A stretch of 64,000 bases of DNA from UBA6136 sp964386975 (GTDB taxonomy: Bacteria > Pseudomonadota > Gammaproteobacteria > Methylococcales > Methylococcaceae), in contig CAYLUS010000002.1 in NCBI GenBank assembly GCA_964386975.1, forward strand, positions 1 to 64,000, in the 5' to 3' direction. A program made the translations under genes and the position numbers. The notes under the pieces are model-generated. The model saw only the letters and a program-made list of their open reading frames with translations, was not told where the DNA came from and ran no database searches. How positions within the stretch are numbered: the first letter of the stretch is position 1; each line of letters begins with the position of its first letter. Shown here piece after piece: positions 18,741-27,089 of this stretch.

Positions 18741-18755
18741 TCTTTGACTATAGCG

Positions 18756-18775
18756 CGGGGTGATGATTCACCCCG
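18756..18775 (+). promoter_or_regulatory. Perfect hairpin between proteorhodopsin and crtE
   Basis: CGGGGTGA pairs perfectly with TCACCCCG around a TGAT tetraloop, 15 bases after the proteorhodopsin stop. No U-run follows, so it is not a standard intrinsic terminator. It may protect the 3' end of a short proteorhodopsin mRNA or reduce read-through into crtE. It also argues against crtE starting at the GTG/ATG codons inside it. Confidence 0.6.
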
Positions 18776-18801
18776 TTGCTAAAAACGCTGGGGTTAAAAT
18801 T

Positions 18802-19728
18802 ATGAATAATAAGAATTATTGCCCAGACCCAGGGATTATGGGGTTAAATTCGGACCAAGTGATCAAAGACGTATCAAATTTGGTCATTAACGTTATTGGA
18901 TACCAGTCAAGTCCGGTATGTCATGATAAAGGAATTGTCTGCGAAGGCTCATATCTACATTTTCAGGGCGGTGGCAAATATACACGTGCCCTGCTTACGG
19001 CCGAAGTCGGCCATTTACTCGGCCTAGGCTATAACCAGATGCTCTCATTAGGGGCGGCAGTCGAGCTCCTTCACAATGCCTCCCTCGTCCACGATGATAT
19101 TCATGATAAAGCCGACACCCGGAGAGGAAGACCAAGCCTTCGGTCGTCTTTTGGGGATGATATAGCGATTCTCGCAGGTGACCTTATGATTTCTGCTGCC
19201 TATGGAGTTATTGCAGGCAGTGGGCTCACTCATACTCAAGGCCGCATTATTCAGTTTATGCATCAGACCGTTGCTGATGTCATCCACGGGCAAGCAGAGG
19301 ACCTCCAAAGCAGATCACGAAAAGTCTCCCTGAATGAGTACGAATCCATCGTGACGGCAAAATCAGGCGGACTGATCCGTCTTGCGATGCAGTTACCTTT
19401 TATTGCAGCAGAGTTTGACATTTCAACAGTCTCCCTCGCCGCAGAGGCTGCCAATCAATTAGCCGTCAGTTACCAGATCGCTGATGATCTGATGGACATT
19501 GACGAAGATGCCGGCAAATCCCAGAGCACAAAAAATCTCAACATCTATCACCTGCTCCGGGTTCAGATGGGACCTGAGGAAGCCTACCACTCAGCGAGGC
19601 AAATGGGACTGGAGCATCTGGCACAGTCAAGATTGCTGTGCATGTCGCTGCCCCTCCGCTCAGGTGAACCCCTGATCAGACACTGCTTGGAACTCGAAGC
19701 CTGCCTGGACACCAGACTGGCAGCATGA
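18802..19728 (+). CDS. crtE: Geranylgeranyl diphosphate synthase (polyprenyl synthetase)
   Basis: Builds GGPP, the C20 precursor of phytoene. The 308-residue product from the ATG at 18802 has both Asp-rich motifs of trans-prenyltransferases: DDIHD (98-102) and DDLMD (228-232). The GGGKYTR substrate-binding segment is near residue 56. An upstream in-frame GTG/ATG (18760/18763) lies within a hairpin and adds an unconserved stretch, so the later start with GGGG 8 bases upstream is preferred. The first part of the gene is AT-rich (22 G/C in 18841-18900). Its stop overlaps crtI by 4 bases. Confidence 0.9.
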   Translation: MNNKNYCPDPGIMGLNSDQVIKDVSNLVINVIGYQSSPVCHDKGIVCEGSYLHFQGGGKYTRALLTAEVGHLLGLGYNQMLSLGAAVELLHNASLVHDDIHDKADTRRGRPSLRSSFGDDIAILAGDLMISAAYGVIAGSGLTHTQGRIIQFMHQTVADVIHGQAEDLQSRSRKVSLNEYESIVTAKSGGLIRLAMQLPFIAAEFDISTVSLAAEAANQLAVSYQIADDLMDIDEDAGKSQSTKNLNIYHLLRVQMGPEEAYHSARQMGLEHLAQSRLLCMSLPLRSGEPLIRHCLELEACLDTRLAA

Positions 19729-21209
19729 AGAAGTCCGCAATCGTCATCGGTGGGGGTTTTGGTGGTATGGCTGCCGCTATCCGGGCAAAAGCCTTGGGCT
19801 ATGAGGTGACATTGCTTGATCGAGGAGCAATGTTGGGAGGTAAAGCCTGCGTCTATGAGCGTGAAGGCTTTAGACATGATGCTGGGCCTACCGTGATCAC
19901 CGCACCCTTCCTGCTCGAAGAACTCTTCTCGCTGCTCGGTGAAAATTTCAACGATCACGTCAAACTGGTTCCACTTAATCCTTGGTACCGTTTCTATTTT
20001 AGGGATGGGAGCACGTTCAATTATGGCGGCACTGTCGAAGATACCCTGAACGAGATACGTAAGTTCGACGAGCGGGACGTAGAGGGCTATCAAACCCTGC
20101 TCTCGCAATCCGAGCGCCTCTATGATGTCGGCTTTACCCGACTTGCAGCCCAGCCATTCCACAAAATTGGCATGATGTTGAAACAAATTCCTGATCTTAT
20201 CCGCCTGAGAGGCGACAAGACCGTTTGGAAGTTAGTTTCAGAGCATCTCCGGAGTGATCATCTGAGAAGGGCATTTTCCATTCATCCACTGCTCGTTGGC
20301 GGCAATCCTTTTGACACCACCAGCATCTACAGCCTGATTCATTTTCTCGAGAGAAAATGGGGTATCTACTTTGCCATGGGTGGAACGGGTGCAATTGTTG
20401 CCGCTTTTGATGCCCTCATGTCACGCCACGGCATACAGGTCCGACTAAGAACGGATGTCAAAAAACTCCTGATTAGTGAGGGCAAGGTAACGGGCGTGGA
20501 ACTAAGCACGGGGGAAAATCTCCACGCCGATGTCACTATCGCCAACACGGATGCCCCCTACCTGTACAACCATCTCATCGACCCGCATTCATCTTCGTGG
20601 ACTGAACGACTCAAAGTCCGCTCAGCACACTATTCAATGGGTCTTTTCGTTCTCTACTTTGGCACGAAAAAGACCTACGACGATCTGGCGCATCACACGA
20701 TTTGGATGGGGGATCGGTTTGAGGGGCTGCTCGATGATATTTTCAACAAGCGAATTCTTCCAAAAGATTTTTCTCTCTATATCCATCGCCCCACGGCAAC
20801 AGATCGAAGCTTTGCACCCCCGGGTTGTGACAGTTTCTATGTCTTGTGCCCCGTCCCAAACCTGAAATCTCAGATCAACTGGGCGATTGAAGGGCCTGCG
20901 CTTCGTGACCGAATTGTTGAGGCACTTGATCAGACCATCATGCCCGGCCTTAGCGATTGCATCACAGCTGACTTTTTCAAGACGCCCGAGGATTTCAGAC
21001 AATCCCACCTTTCATTGCACGGCGCCGCATTTTCAATCGCCCCGATTTTCACCCAGTCTGCCTGGTTTCGTTTTCACAACAAGGCTGATGGAATCCAGAA
21101 TCTCTTCCTCGTCGGGGCCGGTTGTCATCCGGGGGCGGGGCTTCCGGGCGTGCTCTGCTCTGCCAAAACCCTTGATCATTTCCTGGGCAACCAGGCCATA
21201 TCCCACTGA
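19725..21209 (+). CDS. crtI: Phytoene desaturase (lycopene-forming)
   Basis: FAD-dependent enzyme that introduces four double bonds into phytoene to make lycopene. The 494-residue product begins with the dinucleotide-binding GGGFGG (residues 9-14) followed by an acidic residue in LLDRG. It contains GGKACVYEREGFRHDAGPTVIT and ends with FLVGAGCHPGAGLPGV, the C-terminal bacterial CrtI signature. It starts inside the crtE stop codon (ATGA) and is followed two bases later by crtB. A three- or four-step product is assumed from the presence of crtY. Confidence 0.95.
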   Translation: MKKSAIVIGGGFGGMAAAIRAKALGYEVTLLDRGAMLGGKACVYEREGFRHDAGPTVITAPFLLEELFSLLGENFNDHVKLVPLNPWYRFYFRDGSTFNYGGTVEDTLNEIRKFDERDVEGYQTLLSQSERLYDVGFTRLAAQPFHKIGMMLKQIPDLIRLRGDKTVWKLVSEHLRSDHLRRAFSIHPLLVGGNPFDTTSIYSLIHFLERKWGIYFAMGGTGAIVAAFDALMSRHGIQVRLRTDVKKLLISEGKVTGVELSTGENLHADVTIANTDAPYLYNHLIDPHSSSWTERLKVRSAHYSMGLFVLYFGTKKTYDDLAHHTIWMGDRFEGLLDDIFNKRILPKDFSLYIHRPTATDRSFAPPGCDSFYVLCPVPNLKSQINWAIEGPALRDRIVEALDQTIMPGLSDCITADFFKTPEDFRQSHLSLHGAAFSIAPIFTQSAWFRFHNKADGIQNLFLVGAGCHPGAGLPGVLCSAKTLDHFLGNQAISH

Positions 21210-21211
21210 CC

Positions 21212-22138
21212 ATGGCCCCCAACGCAAAGGCTAAGGAATCACTGAAGACTGGCAGCCGTAGTTTTCACTTTGCGAGCCTCATCCTGTCACAACCGGTTTC
21301 TGAGCGGGCGGCTCGACTGTACCGGTTTTGCCGGCATGTGGATGACCTCGTAGATCTGGCGACCGATCATGCAGTTGCCAAGCGCAAGATCGACGCCCTG
21401 ATCGCCAGTCTTGAGAATAATCAAGGGGTTGACGAACTCAGTCTGGATGCGATCAACCTATTTCGTGAATGCGGCATTCCTCGATGGATTCCAATCGAGC
21501 TCATCAAGGGCGTTCAGTCTGATTTTGATCAGGTGCAAATCCAGACGGAAACGGATCTCATTCGTTACTGCTTTCAGGTTGCCGGTACGGTTGGCTTGAT
21601 GATGTGCCACATCCTCGGTGTCAGGAGCGAGGAGGCCCAACGTCATGCCGTCGATTTAGGGATTGCCATGCAACTCACAAACATCATGAGAGATGTGAGA
21701 GAGGACGCCCATCTCGGTCGCCAATATTTGCCATGTACTTGGGTCAATGGGCTTACCACGACTGACTTCCTGAGCCAGGACCCTGCCGTCGCCGAGCAGG
21801 TTGCCATCGGCTTGCGACGCATGCATGTTCTGTCAGAAACCTACTATTCAAGTGGTTTTCAAGGCCTCCCCTTCATCCCTCTGAGATCGCGCTTTGGCAT
21901 CTTGATCGCCGGACGGATCTATAAAGCGATCGGGCACCTCATCAAGATCCAAGGTTATGATTACCGGAATCCCCGTGCGGTGGTGAGCCTTCCCCAAAAG
22001 CTTGGGATTGCCGCTTGCCAATTCATTTTAGCGCCGCTGTCCATCCCGTTCTGGCTCCCTCCCAGGCAACATGAAAACCGACTTCATCAGGCCCTCAGCA
22101 TCTATCCGATTTCCACCCTCCCCCCATACAAAGTTTGA
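21212..22138 (+). CDS. crtB: Phytoene synthase
   Basis: Joins two GGPP molecules head to head to make phytoene. The 308-residue product carries the two Asp-rich motifs of squalene/phytoene synthases: DDLVD (residues 44-48) in RFCRHVDDLVD, and DVRED (161-165) in NIMRDVREDAHLGRQYLP. It begins two bases after crtI, and its last 68 bases are shared in another frame with the start of crtY, an unusually long overlap within the operon. Confidence 0.95.
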   Translation: MAPNAKAKESLKTGSRSFHFASLILSQPVSERAARLYRFCRHVDDLVDLATDHAVAKRKIDALIASLENNQGVDELSLDAINLFRECGIPRWIPIELIKGVQSDFDQVQIQTETDLIRYCFQVAGTVGLMMCHILGVRSEEAQRHAVDLGIAMQLTNIMRDVREDAHLGRQYLPCTWVNGLTTTDFLSQDPAVAEQVAIGLRRMHVLSETYYSSGFQGLPFIPLRSRFGILIAGRIYKAIGHLIKIQGYDYRNPRAVVSLPQKLGIAACQFILAPLSIPFWLPPRQHENRLHQALSIYPISTLPPYKV

Positions 22139-23273
22139 TGTCCTTATTTTGGGTGCGGGCTGTGCGGGACTTTCCCTGGCCCTGCGGCTCGCTGAAGACC
22201 CCAATTACAGGGGGCGAGTCCTGCTGGTCGATCGTAGAGTTGAATACCGTGCCGACAGGACTTGGTGCTTCTTTCATCCTCTGGATTCGGACTTGCTGCC
22301 AGATGCGGTGATCGAGCGGCAGTGGCAATGGGGGCGGATATCCAACAAGGACCATCAGGTCCGACTGGATTTTGCGCATCAGCCGTATACCGAACTCAGT
22401 GCCCTCTCATTTTATGGATCTGCACTTGAAAGATTGACCCAAGATGCCCGCTTTTCCCTGGCATTTGGCCATTCGATTGATGATTCCGCCATCTCACCGC
22501 GAAGCGATAACACGCAGGTCCGCATCGACGGGGAGGTCTATGAGACCCGCTGGCTTATTGACAGCCGCCATGATGGCAGTTTGAGTCAGAGAGATGCCGC
22601 CTTGTGGCAGGTCTTCATGGGCTTTGAGCTTGAGACAGAAACCGCGCGTTTTGAAACTTCCGAAGCCGTTTTGATGGACTTTCTGGAAGAGGACGCATTT
22701 CCGGTGAGTTTTCTCTATCTGTTACCGCGGAGCCCGCACTGTGCGCTTATGGAGTACACGGTTTTTTCTCGCTCATTTATCCAACCCGACCAACTAGAAG
22801 CTGCGCTGCGAGGCGTTGTGAGAGACCGCCTCGAGGGGCTTCCTTACAAAATTCTGCGCACCGAGGCTGGCGTGATTCCCATGGGGATGCAAACTGGCCC
22901 TTCAGCATCACCCGGATGGATAGAAGCCGGCCTTCTCAACGGGGCGGCTCGACCGAGCACCGGATTCGCCTTTCTCAGAATTCAGCGCTGGTCACGGGAA
23001 TGTGCGAAGGCCATCACTCAGGGTGCCTGTACGCCAACGGTGATCCGAGATCCCATGATGACATCCATGATGGATGGCTTATTTTTAAAGGTTTTGGGGA
23101 ATCGCCATTCGCGCGGCGCGGACATACTGACTCAACTGTTCAAGCGTACCCCAACACCGTCTCTAGTCCGATTCCTGAATGATGAAGGCAATTTCATCGA
23201 CCATCTCAAAGTCATTTGGGCCATGCCAAAAATCCCCTTTTTCAGACAGCTTTTTGCCCTGTTGCACCCATGA
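22071..23273 (+). CDS. crtY: Lycopene beta-cyclase
   Basis: Closes both ends of lycopene into beta-ionone rings to form beta-carotene. The 400-residue product has a flavoprotein fold entry DVLILGAGCAGLSLALRL (about 23-40). RTWCFFH follows, as does FLRIQRWS in the C-terminal half, both typical of CrtY-type cyclases. The start at 22071 lies inside crtB and is preceded by AGG; no later start codon precedes the nucleotide-binding motif, so the overlap is real. Its stop overlaps the blh start (ATGA). Confidence 0.92.
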   Translation: MKTDFIRPSASIRFPPSPHTKFDVLILGAGCAGLSLALRLAEDPNYRGRVLLVDRRVEYRADRTWCFFHPLDSDLLPDAVIERQWQWGRISNKDHQVRLDFAHQPYTELSALSFYGSALERLTQDARFSLAFGHSIDDSAISPRSDNTQVRIDGEVYETRWLIDSRHDGSLSQRDAALWQVFMGFELETETARFETSEAVLMDFLEEDAFPVSFLYLLPRSPHCALMEYTVFSRSFIQPDQLEAALRGVVRDRLEGLPYKILRTEAGVIPMGMQTGPSASPGWIEAGLLNGAARPSTGFAFLRIQRWSRECAKAITQGACTPTVIRDPMMTSMMDGLFLKVLGNRHSRGADILTQLFKRTPTPSLVRFLNDEGNFIDHLKVIWAMPKIPFFRQLFALLHP

Positions 23274-24172
23274 GGAAAAGGCACATGGCACTGAGCCCTG
23301 AGAGCCTCTATACCGTCCTACTCGGAATGCTTTTCGCCCTTCAGGCAAACATCCAGGATCCCGGGATTCCTTTCCTCACCGTCGTTCTCCTTTTAGTTTT
23401 CATCCTTGGGATTCCTCATGGTGCTGCCGATGCCCTGATCTTTTACCGCCTTCACCATCCACGTGGCTTGAGCCAATGGCTTGCCTTTGGTGGCCTCTAT
23501 CTCAGTGCAGCAGGTGCTGTGGTCATGACGTGGATGTTCAGCCCTTCGCTGTTCATTGGCTATTTGTTCGTGATTTCCGCCATTCACTTTGGTGAAGATC
23601 TTGAAGAGAAGGTGGGCTTGAACTTGAGGATTGCCTACGGCGCATCGATTATCTTCGCACCTGCTTTACTCTTTGAGCAGGACCTGAGCCTGATTTTTAA
23701 GGCCTTAGGCGCCGGCACCCACGGACCCGATTTTGCGGAACTGGGCAAATATATTGAATGGATCGCTCTGGCGAGCCTTTGTTTGGTTGTGCTCTCTCGA
23801 AGGGCGTATTGGCGCGTGCCACTGATTCGGCAGTTGGCCCTGCCTCTGATCACGCTGGTCTTTGTAAAGCCGCTCGTCGGCTTCACCCTGTATTTTTGCC
23901 TCTGGCACAGCCGACTTCATTTGGCGCGCCTCCGGCAGGAAGGCATTCTGGACCGATCGCGCACGACTCTTCTGTATCTCGGCTTACCCGTTGCATTGAC
24001 CGGCATGATGGTGCTTGGGACCCTGGTTTACGGTCGGGCGATTGATGCAGGTGCGCTCTACCAGATCCTGTTTGTGGGCCTCGGTGCCTTGACCCTTCCC
24101 CATTTCGTGATGGTTCTCACGCTGAATCCCCGAGGCCGTGCAGATCCCCTGCCCCCATCGCATTTCAAATAA
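23270..24172 (+). CDS. blh: Beta-carotene 15,15'-dioxygenase, Brp/Blh family
   Basis: Integral-membrane, iron-dependent enzyme that cleaves beta-carotene into two retinal molecules. The 300-residue product has many hydrophobic segments and the four conserved His positions expected of Blh: His50 (IPHGAADA), His106 (AIHFGED), His213 (LWHSRLH) and His278 (LPHFVMV). The ATG at 23270 overlaps the crtY stop; an ATG at 23285 with GAGG upstream is a possible alternative. It completes the retinal pathway for the proteorhodopsin. The next gene, epmA, is convergent. Confidence 0.95.
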   Translation: MRKRHMALSPESLYTVLLGMLFALQANIQDPGIPFLTVVLLLVFILGIPHGAADALIFYRLHHPRGLSQWLAFGGLYLSAAGAVVMTWMFSPSLFIGYLFVISAIHFGEDLEEKVGLNLRIAYGASIIFAPALLFEQDLSLIFKALGAGTHGPDFAELGKYIEWIALASLCLVVLSRRAYWRVPLIRQLALPLITLVFVKPLVGFTLYFCLWHSRLHLARLRQEGILDRSRTTLLYLGLPVALTGMMVLGTLVYGRAIDAGALYQILFVGLGALTLPHFVMVLTLNPRGRADPLPPSHFK

Positions 24173-24263
24173 AGACAGCGAGACGGATCTCGTGATTCAC
24201 TCCCCGCACAGCATCATTCGGTGGATGCGAGGCCTCACGCGGGGCGCTCAAGTCAGTTAAAAA

Positions 24264-25274
24264 CTAGGCGCGGTCAATCGCGAAGCTCAAGACCTGTTCG
24301 ATGCTCTCAGCTCCAACCAGAATCATCAAAAGTCGATCAAGCCCCAGCGCGATGCCCGCGCAGGGTGGCAAGCCGGATTCAAGACATGCCAGAAGGCGCT
24401 CATCCATGCCTGGAACCGCCATTTCAAGGTTTTTTCGACGAGCGAGATCGGCCTCAAATCTCGCGCGTTGCTCCACAGGGGAAAGCAGTTCATGAAACCC
24501 GTTGCCAAGTTCAGTCCCATTCCAGAATACCTCCGCCCGCTCGACGAATCGCACATCAGTTGGGCTGATCTGTGCCAGAGAGGGTAATATTGCCGGGTAA
24601 TCGTATATCGAGGTCAGACAGCCCTGACCCAAGCCCGGCTGAATAAAGTGACTGAAGAGGAGATCCAGCCAGAGGCTACGATCTTCTCCACACAGGTCGG
24701 ACGCCTCCGGCAGTCCCCGTTGATTCGCGACCTCCCTGAATACACCCACACTGGCCTCCAAGGGATGACACCCGAGGACGCTCTCAAACCGTTCTGCATA
24801 GCTAAACCGCTGGGGTGACTGAAGCGCCAGCCCAAAGCGCAACGCCAGTGACCCAATCAGGGCTTCAACTTCAGCGATCAAGTCGGAGAGGGAAAACGCA
24901 GGCCGGTACCATTCAAGGAGGGTAAATTCAGGATTGTGGTATCGTCCGCGCTCCTCATTTCTGAAGACCTTGGCGATTTGATAGATGGAGCCGGCCCCAC
25001 CCGCCAACAGGCGTTTCATCGCAAACTCAGGGGATGTCTGGAGATAAAGCGGTACGGGTTCTGGAACCCCCGGCAATCGAAACTCTGTTTGAAACGGCGA
25101 GAGACCCGGGTCAGTAACCGATCTTTGGGCAAGCACCGGCGTTTCCACCTCCAGTACGCCCCGCTCGTCAAAGAAACGACGGATCGCGCTGTTCATCATG
25201 GCGCGGGCCTTGAGCATGATCAGCTCGCAACTCGGCGTCCACTCCTGGTGGGTGGAATCTTGATTGAGGTTCAT
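24264..25274 (-). CDS. epmA: Elongation factor P--(R)-beta-lysine ligase
   Basis: Class II lysyl-tRNA-synthetase paralogue that attaches (R)-beta-lysine to EF-P Lys34. The 336-residue product (325 in E. coli) lacks the tRNA-binding N-terminal domain of LysRS. It shows the class II core: VLEVETPVLAQ, then YQIAKVFRNEERGRYHNPEFTLLEWYRPA (motif 2 region) and GIALGLDRLLMI (motif 3). It follows efp on the same strand, and epmB is divergent beside efp, so the full modification module is present. Confidence 0.95.
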   Translation of the reverse strand: MNLNQDSTHQEWTPSCELIMLKARAMMNSAIRRFFDERGVLEVETPVLAQRSVTDPGLSPFQTEFRLPGVPEPVPLYLQTSPEFAMKRLLAGGAGSIYQIAKVFRNEERGRYHNPEFTLLEWYRPAFSLSDLIAEVEALIGSLALRFGLALQSPQRFSYAERFESVLGCHPLEASVGVFREVANQRGLPEASDLCGEDRSLWLDLLFSHFIQPGLGQGCLTSIYDYPAILPSLAQISPTDVRFVERAEVFWNGTELGNGFHELLSPVEQRARFEADLARRKNLEMAVPGMDERLLACLESGLPPCAGIALGLDRLLMILVGAESIEQVLSFAIDRA

Positions 25275-25282
25275 CTGTGCAA

Positions 25283-25302
25283 AGGCCCGTATACACGGGC
25301 CT
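25283..25302 (-). promoter_or_regulatory. Perfect hairpin between efp and epmA
   Basis: AGGCCCGT and ACGGGCCT form a perfect 8-base stem around a four-base loop in the 53-base efp-epmA gap. On the minus strand only TTT follows, so termination would be partial. It may lower epmA expression relative to the abundant EF-P. Confidence 0.5.
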
Positions 25303-25327
25303 CTAGCTGTAACACGATTGGGATAGC

Positions 25328-25894
25328 TTATTTCACGCGCGAAACGTACTCGCCGGTCCGTGTATCGACCTTGATAATTTCATCAGTTGCGATAAACAGG
25401 GGGACTCGAACCACGGCCCCAGTTTCAAGGGTCGCCGGCTTGCCGCCACCGCCTGAGGTGTCCCCACGAACGCCCGGATCGGTCTCGACAATCTTAAGCT
25501 CGACGAAGTTGGGCGGCGATACCGCAATCGGTGCGCCGTTATACAGCGTGACCTGACAGATATCCTGTTCCTTCAACCACTTCTTGGCATCGGCAACGGC
25601 ATTGGCGTCCGCCCCATACTGCTCAAAGGTCTCAACCACCATGAAATGCCACTGTTCACCGTCGTTGTAGAGGTACTGCATGTCAGTATCTACCACGTCC
25701 GCGGTTTCCATGGTTTCGCCGGATTTGAACGTTCGCTCAATCACACGGCCGGTCTTCAAGTTGCGTAACTTGACCCGGTTAAAGGCTTGCCCCTTGCCTG
25801 GCTTAACAAACTCGTTTTCAAGGATGGTGTAGGGGTCACCATCCATCATGAGCTTTAATCCGCCCCTGAATTCGCTTGTACTGACTGTCGCCAT
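25328..25894 (-). CDS. efp: Elongation factor P
   Basis: Relieves ribosome stalling at consecutive prolines. The 188-residue product has the same length as E. coli EF-P. It carries Lys34 within FVKPGKGQAF, the lysine modified by EpmA/EpmB. The C-terminal OB domain ends with RTGEYVSRVK, a typical EF-P terminus. It leads an efp-epmA operon divergent from epmB, with 131 bases between the two divergent starts. Confidence 0.97.
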   Translation of the reverse strand: MATVSTSEFRGGLKLMMDGDPYTILENEFVKPGKGQAFNRVKLRNLKTGRVIERTFKSGETMETADVVDTDMQYLYNDGEQWHFMVVETFEQYGADANAVADAKKWLKEQDICQVTLYNGAPIAVSPPNFVELKIVETDPGVRGDTSGGGGKPATLETGAVVRVPLFIATDEIIKVDTRTGEYVSRVK

Positions 25895-26025
25895 GCGTGC
25901 CTCTTGCTTCTAAATACGTCAGGATAAACACCTCATTATAATGGTAACTGAGCCAGAATCCTCTAAGCCCTTGCTGGAGAGAGGCCATTCTCCAGAAATT
26001 TAAAAAAATTCCCCTGCATTTCAAG

Positions 26026-27003
26026 ATGGCCAATTCGTGGCAAGAGGAACTCTCGGCATCATTCGGGACCACCGAGCAACTTCTTGATTTTCTCAAGATC
26101 GAGGCGGGCAAGATCCCCCTGCTTCCCCAAAGTGCCAACCCTTTCCCGTTGAAGGTGACCCGAAGCTTTGCCTCACGGATAGAGAAAGGCAATCCCGACG
26201 ATCCGCTTCTCAGGCAAGTTTTGCCGATCGAGGCCGAGCGCGAGAATTCAGCGCTCTTTCTGGAAGATCCCGTTGGCGATCTAAAGGCGATTAAAACCCC
26301 AGGGCTTTTGCAAAAGTACGAGGGACGCGTGCTGCTTGTCCTGACCGGTGCTTGTGCGATTCATTGCAGATACTGTTTTCGCCGGTCTTTTCCCTATTCA
26401 AGCGCCCAACTCAACCGCAGTCTCGAAGATCAGGCAATTGAATTCATAAAGCAGGACAGCAGCATTCATGAGGTTATCTTGAGTGGCGGGGACCCGCTGT
26501 CGCTGAGCGACCAACGCCTTCAAATCCTGATCGACCGACTGAATCGAATTCCAAGCCTGACAAGGCTCCGTTTTCATACGCGCCTGCCAATCGTGCTGCC
26601 AAGCCGTATCGATGAGGCATTTATCGCGCAAATCAAAACCAGTCGCCTGCAATTGGTCTTCGTGATTCATGCAAACCACCCGAATGAACTTTCCGATGAA
26701 GTTGCAGGCGCCATTTCGCGACTCAGCCGGACGGGCGCCACCCTCCTGAATCAAGCCGTTCTTCTCCGTGGCGTCAATGATCATGTTGATACGCTGCATG
26801 CATTGAGCGAGCGGCTACATGCCCTGGGTGTCCTCCCCTACTATCTGCATATGCTGGACCGTGCCAAAGGCACCCGTCACTTTGAAGTCGGTGAAACGGA
26901 GGCACAACAACTCCATCAGGATCTCATGCGAAGGCTGCCAGGGTATCTCGTTCCTAAATTGGTCCGAGAGGTGCCTGGAGACCCTTACAAGCGTCCCGTC
27001 TGA
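26026..27003 (+). CDS. epmB: EF-P (R)-beta-lysylation protein (lysine 2,3-aminomutase-like)
   Basis: Radical SAM enzyme that converts lysine to (R)-beta-lysine for EF-P modification. The 325-residue product (342 in E. coli) has the cluster-binding Cys110-x3-Cys114-x2-Cys117 in CAIHCRYCFRR. EVILSGGDPLSLSD and FHTRLPIVLP follow, both typical of the KamA family. Shorter length than true lysine 2,3-aminomutases and the neighbourhood with efp and epmA identify it as EpmB. A bidirectional terminator follows. Confidence 0.94.
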   Translation: MANSWQEELSASFGTTEQLLDFLKIEAGKIPLLPQSANPFPLKVTRSFASRIEKGNPDDPLLRQVLPIEAERENSALFLEDPVGDLKAIKTPGLLQKYEGRVLLVLTGACAIHCRYCFRRSFPYSSAQLNRSLEDQAIEFIKQDSSIHEVILSGGDPLSLSDQRLQILIDRLNRIPSLTRLRFHTRLPIVLPSRIDEAFIAQIKTSRLQLVFVIHANHPNELSDEVAGAISRLSRTGATLLNQAVLLRGVNDHVDTLHALSERLHALGVLPYYLHMLDRAKGTRHFEVGETEAQQLHQDLMRRLPGYLVPKLVREVPGDPYKRPV

Positions 27004-27037
27004 TGCGTACGCAGGTAATTTGAACCCCCTGAAATTG

Positions 27038-27065
27038 AAAAGGGCGCCCGAAGGCGCCCTTTTTT
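27038..27065. terminator. Bidirectional terminator between epmB and pnp
   Basis: AGGGCGCC (27041-27048) pairs with GGCGCCCT (27053-27060) around CGAA, extended by flanking A-T pairs. T-runs are present on both strands (TTTTTT on plus, TTTT on minus), so it can end both epmB and the convergent pnp transcript. Confidence 0.85.
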
Positions 27066-27089
27066 AATCAAGATCTGAGTCTGTCTTGA

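Noticed and set aside
24173..24263. Copy of the tRNA-Ser 3' end as a right attachment site for the PR block
   Set aside because: I looked for the tRNA 3' sequence near the right boundary and did not find it; no integrase gene was seen.
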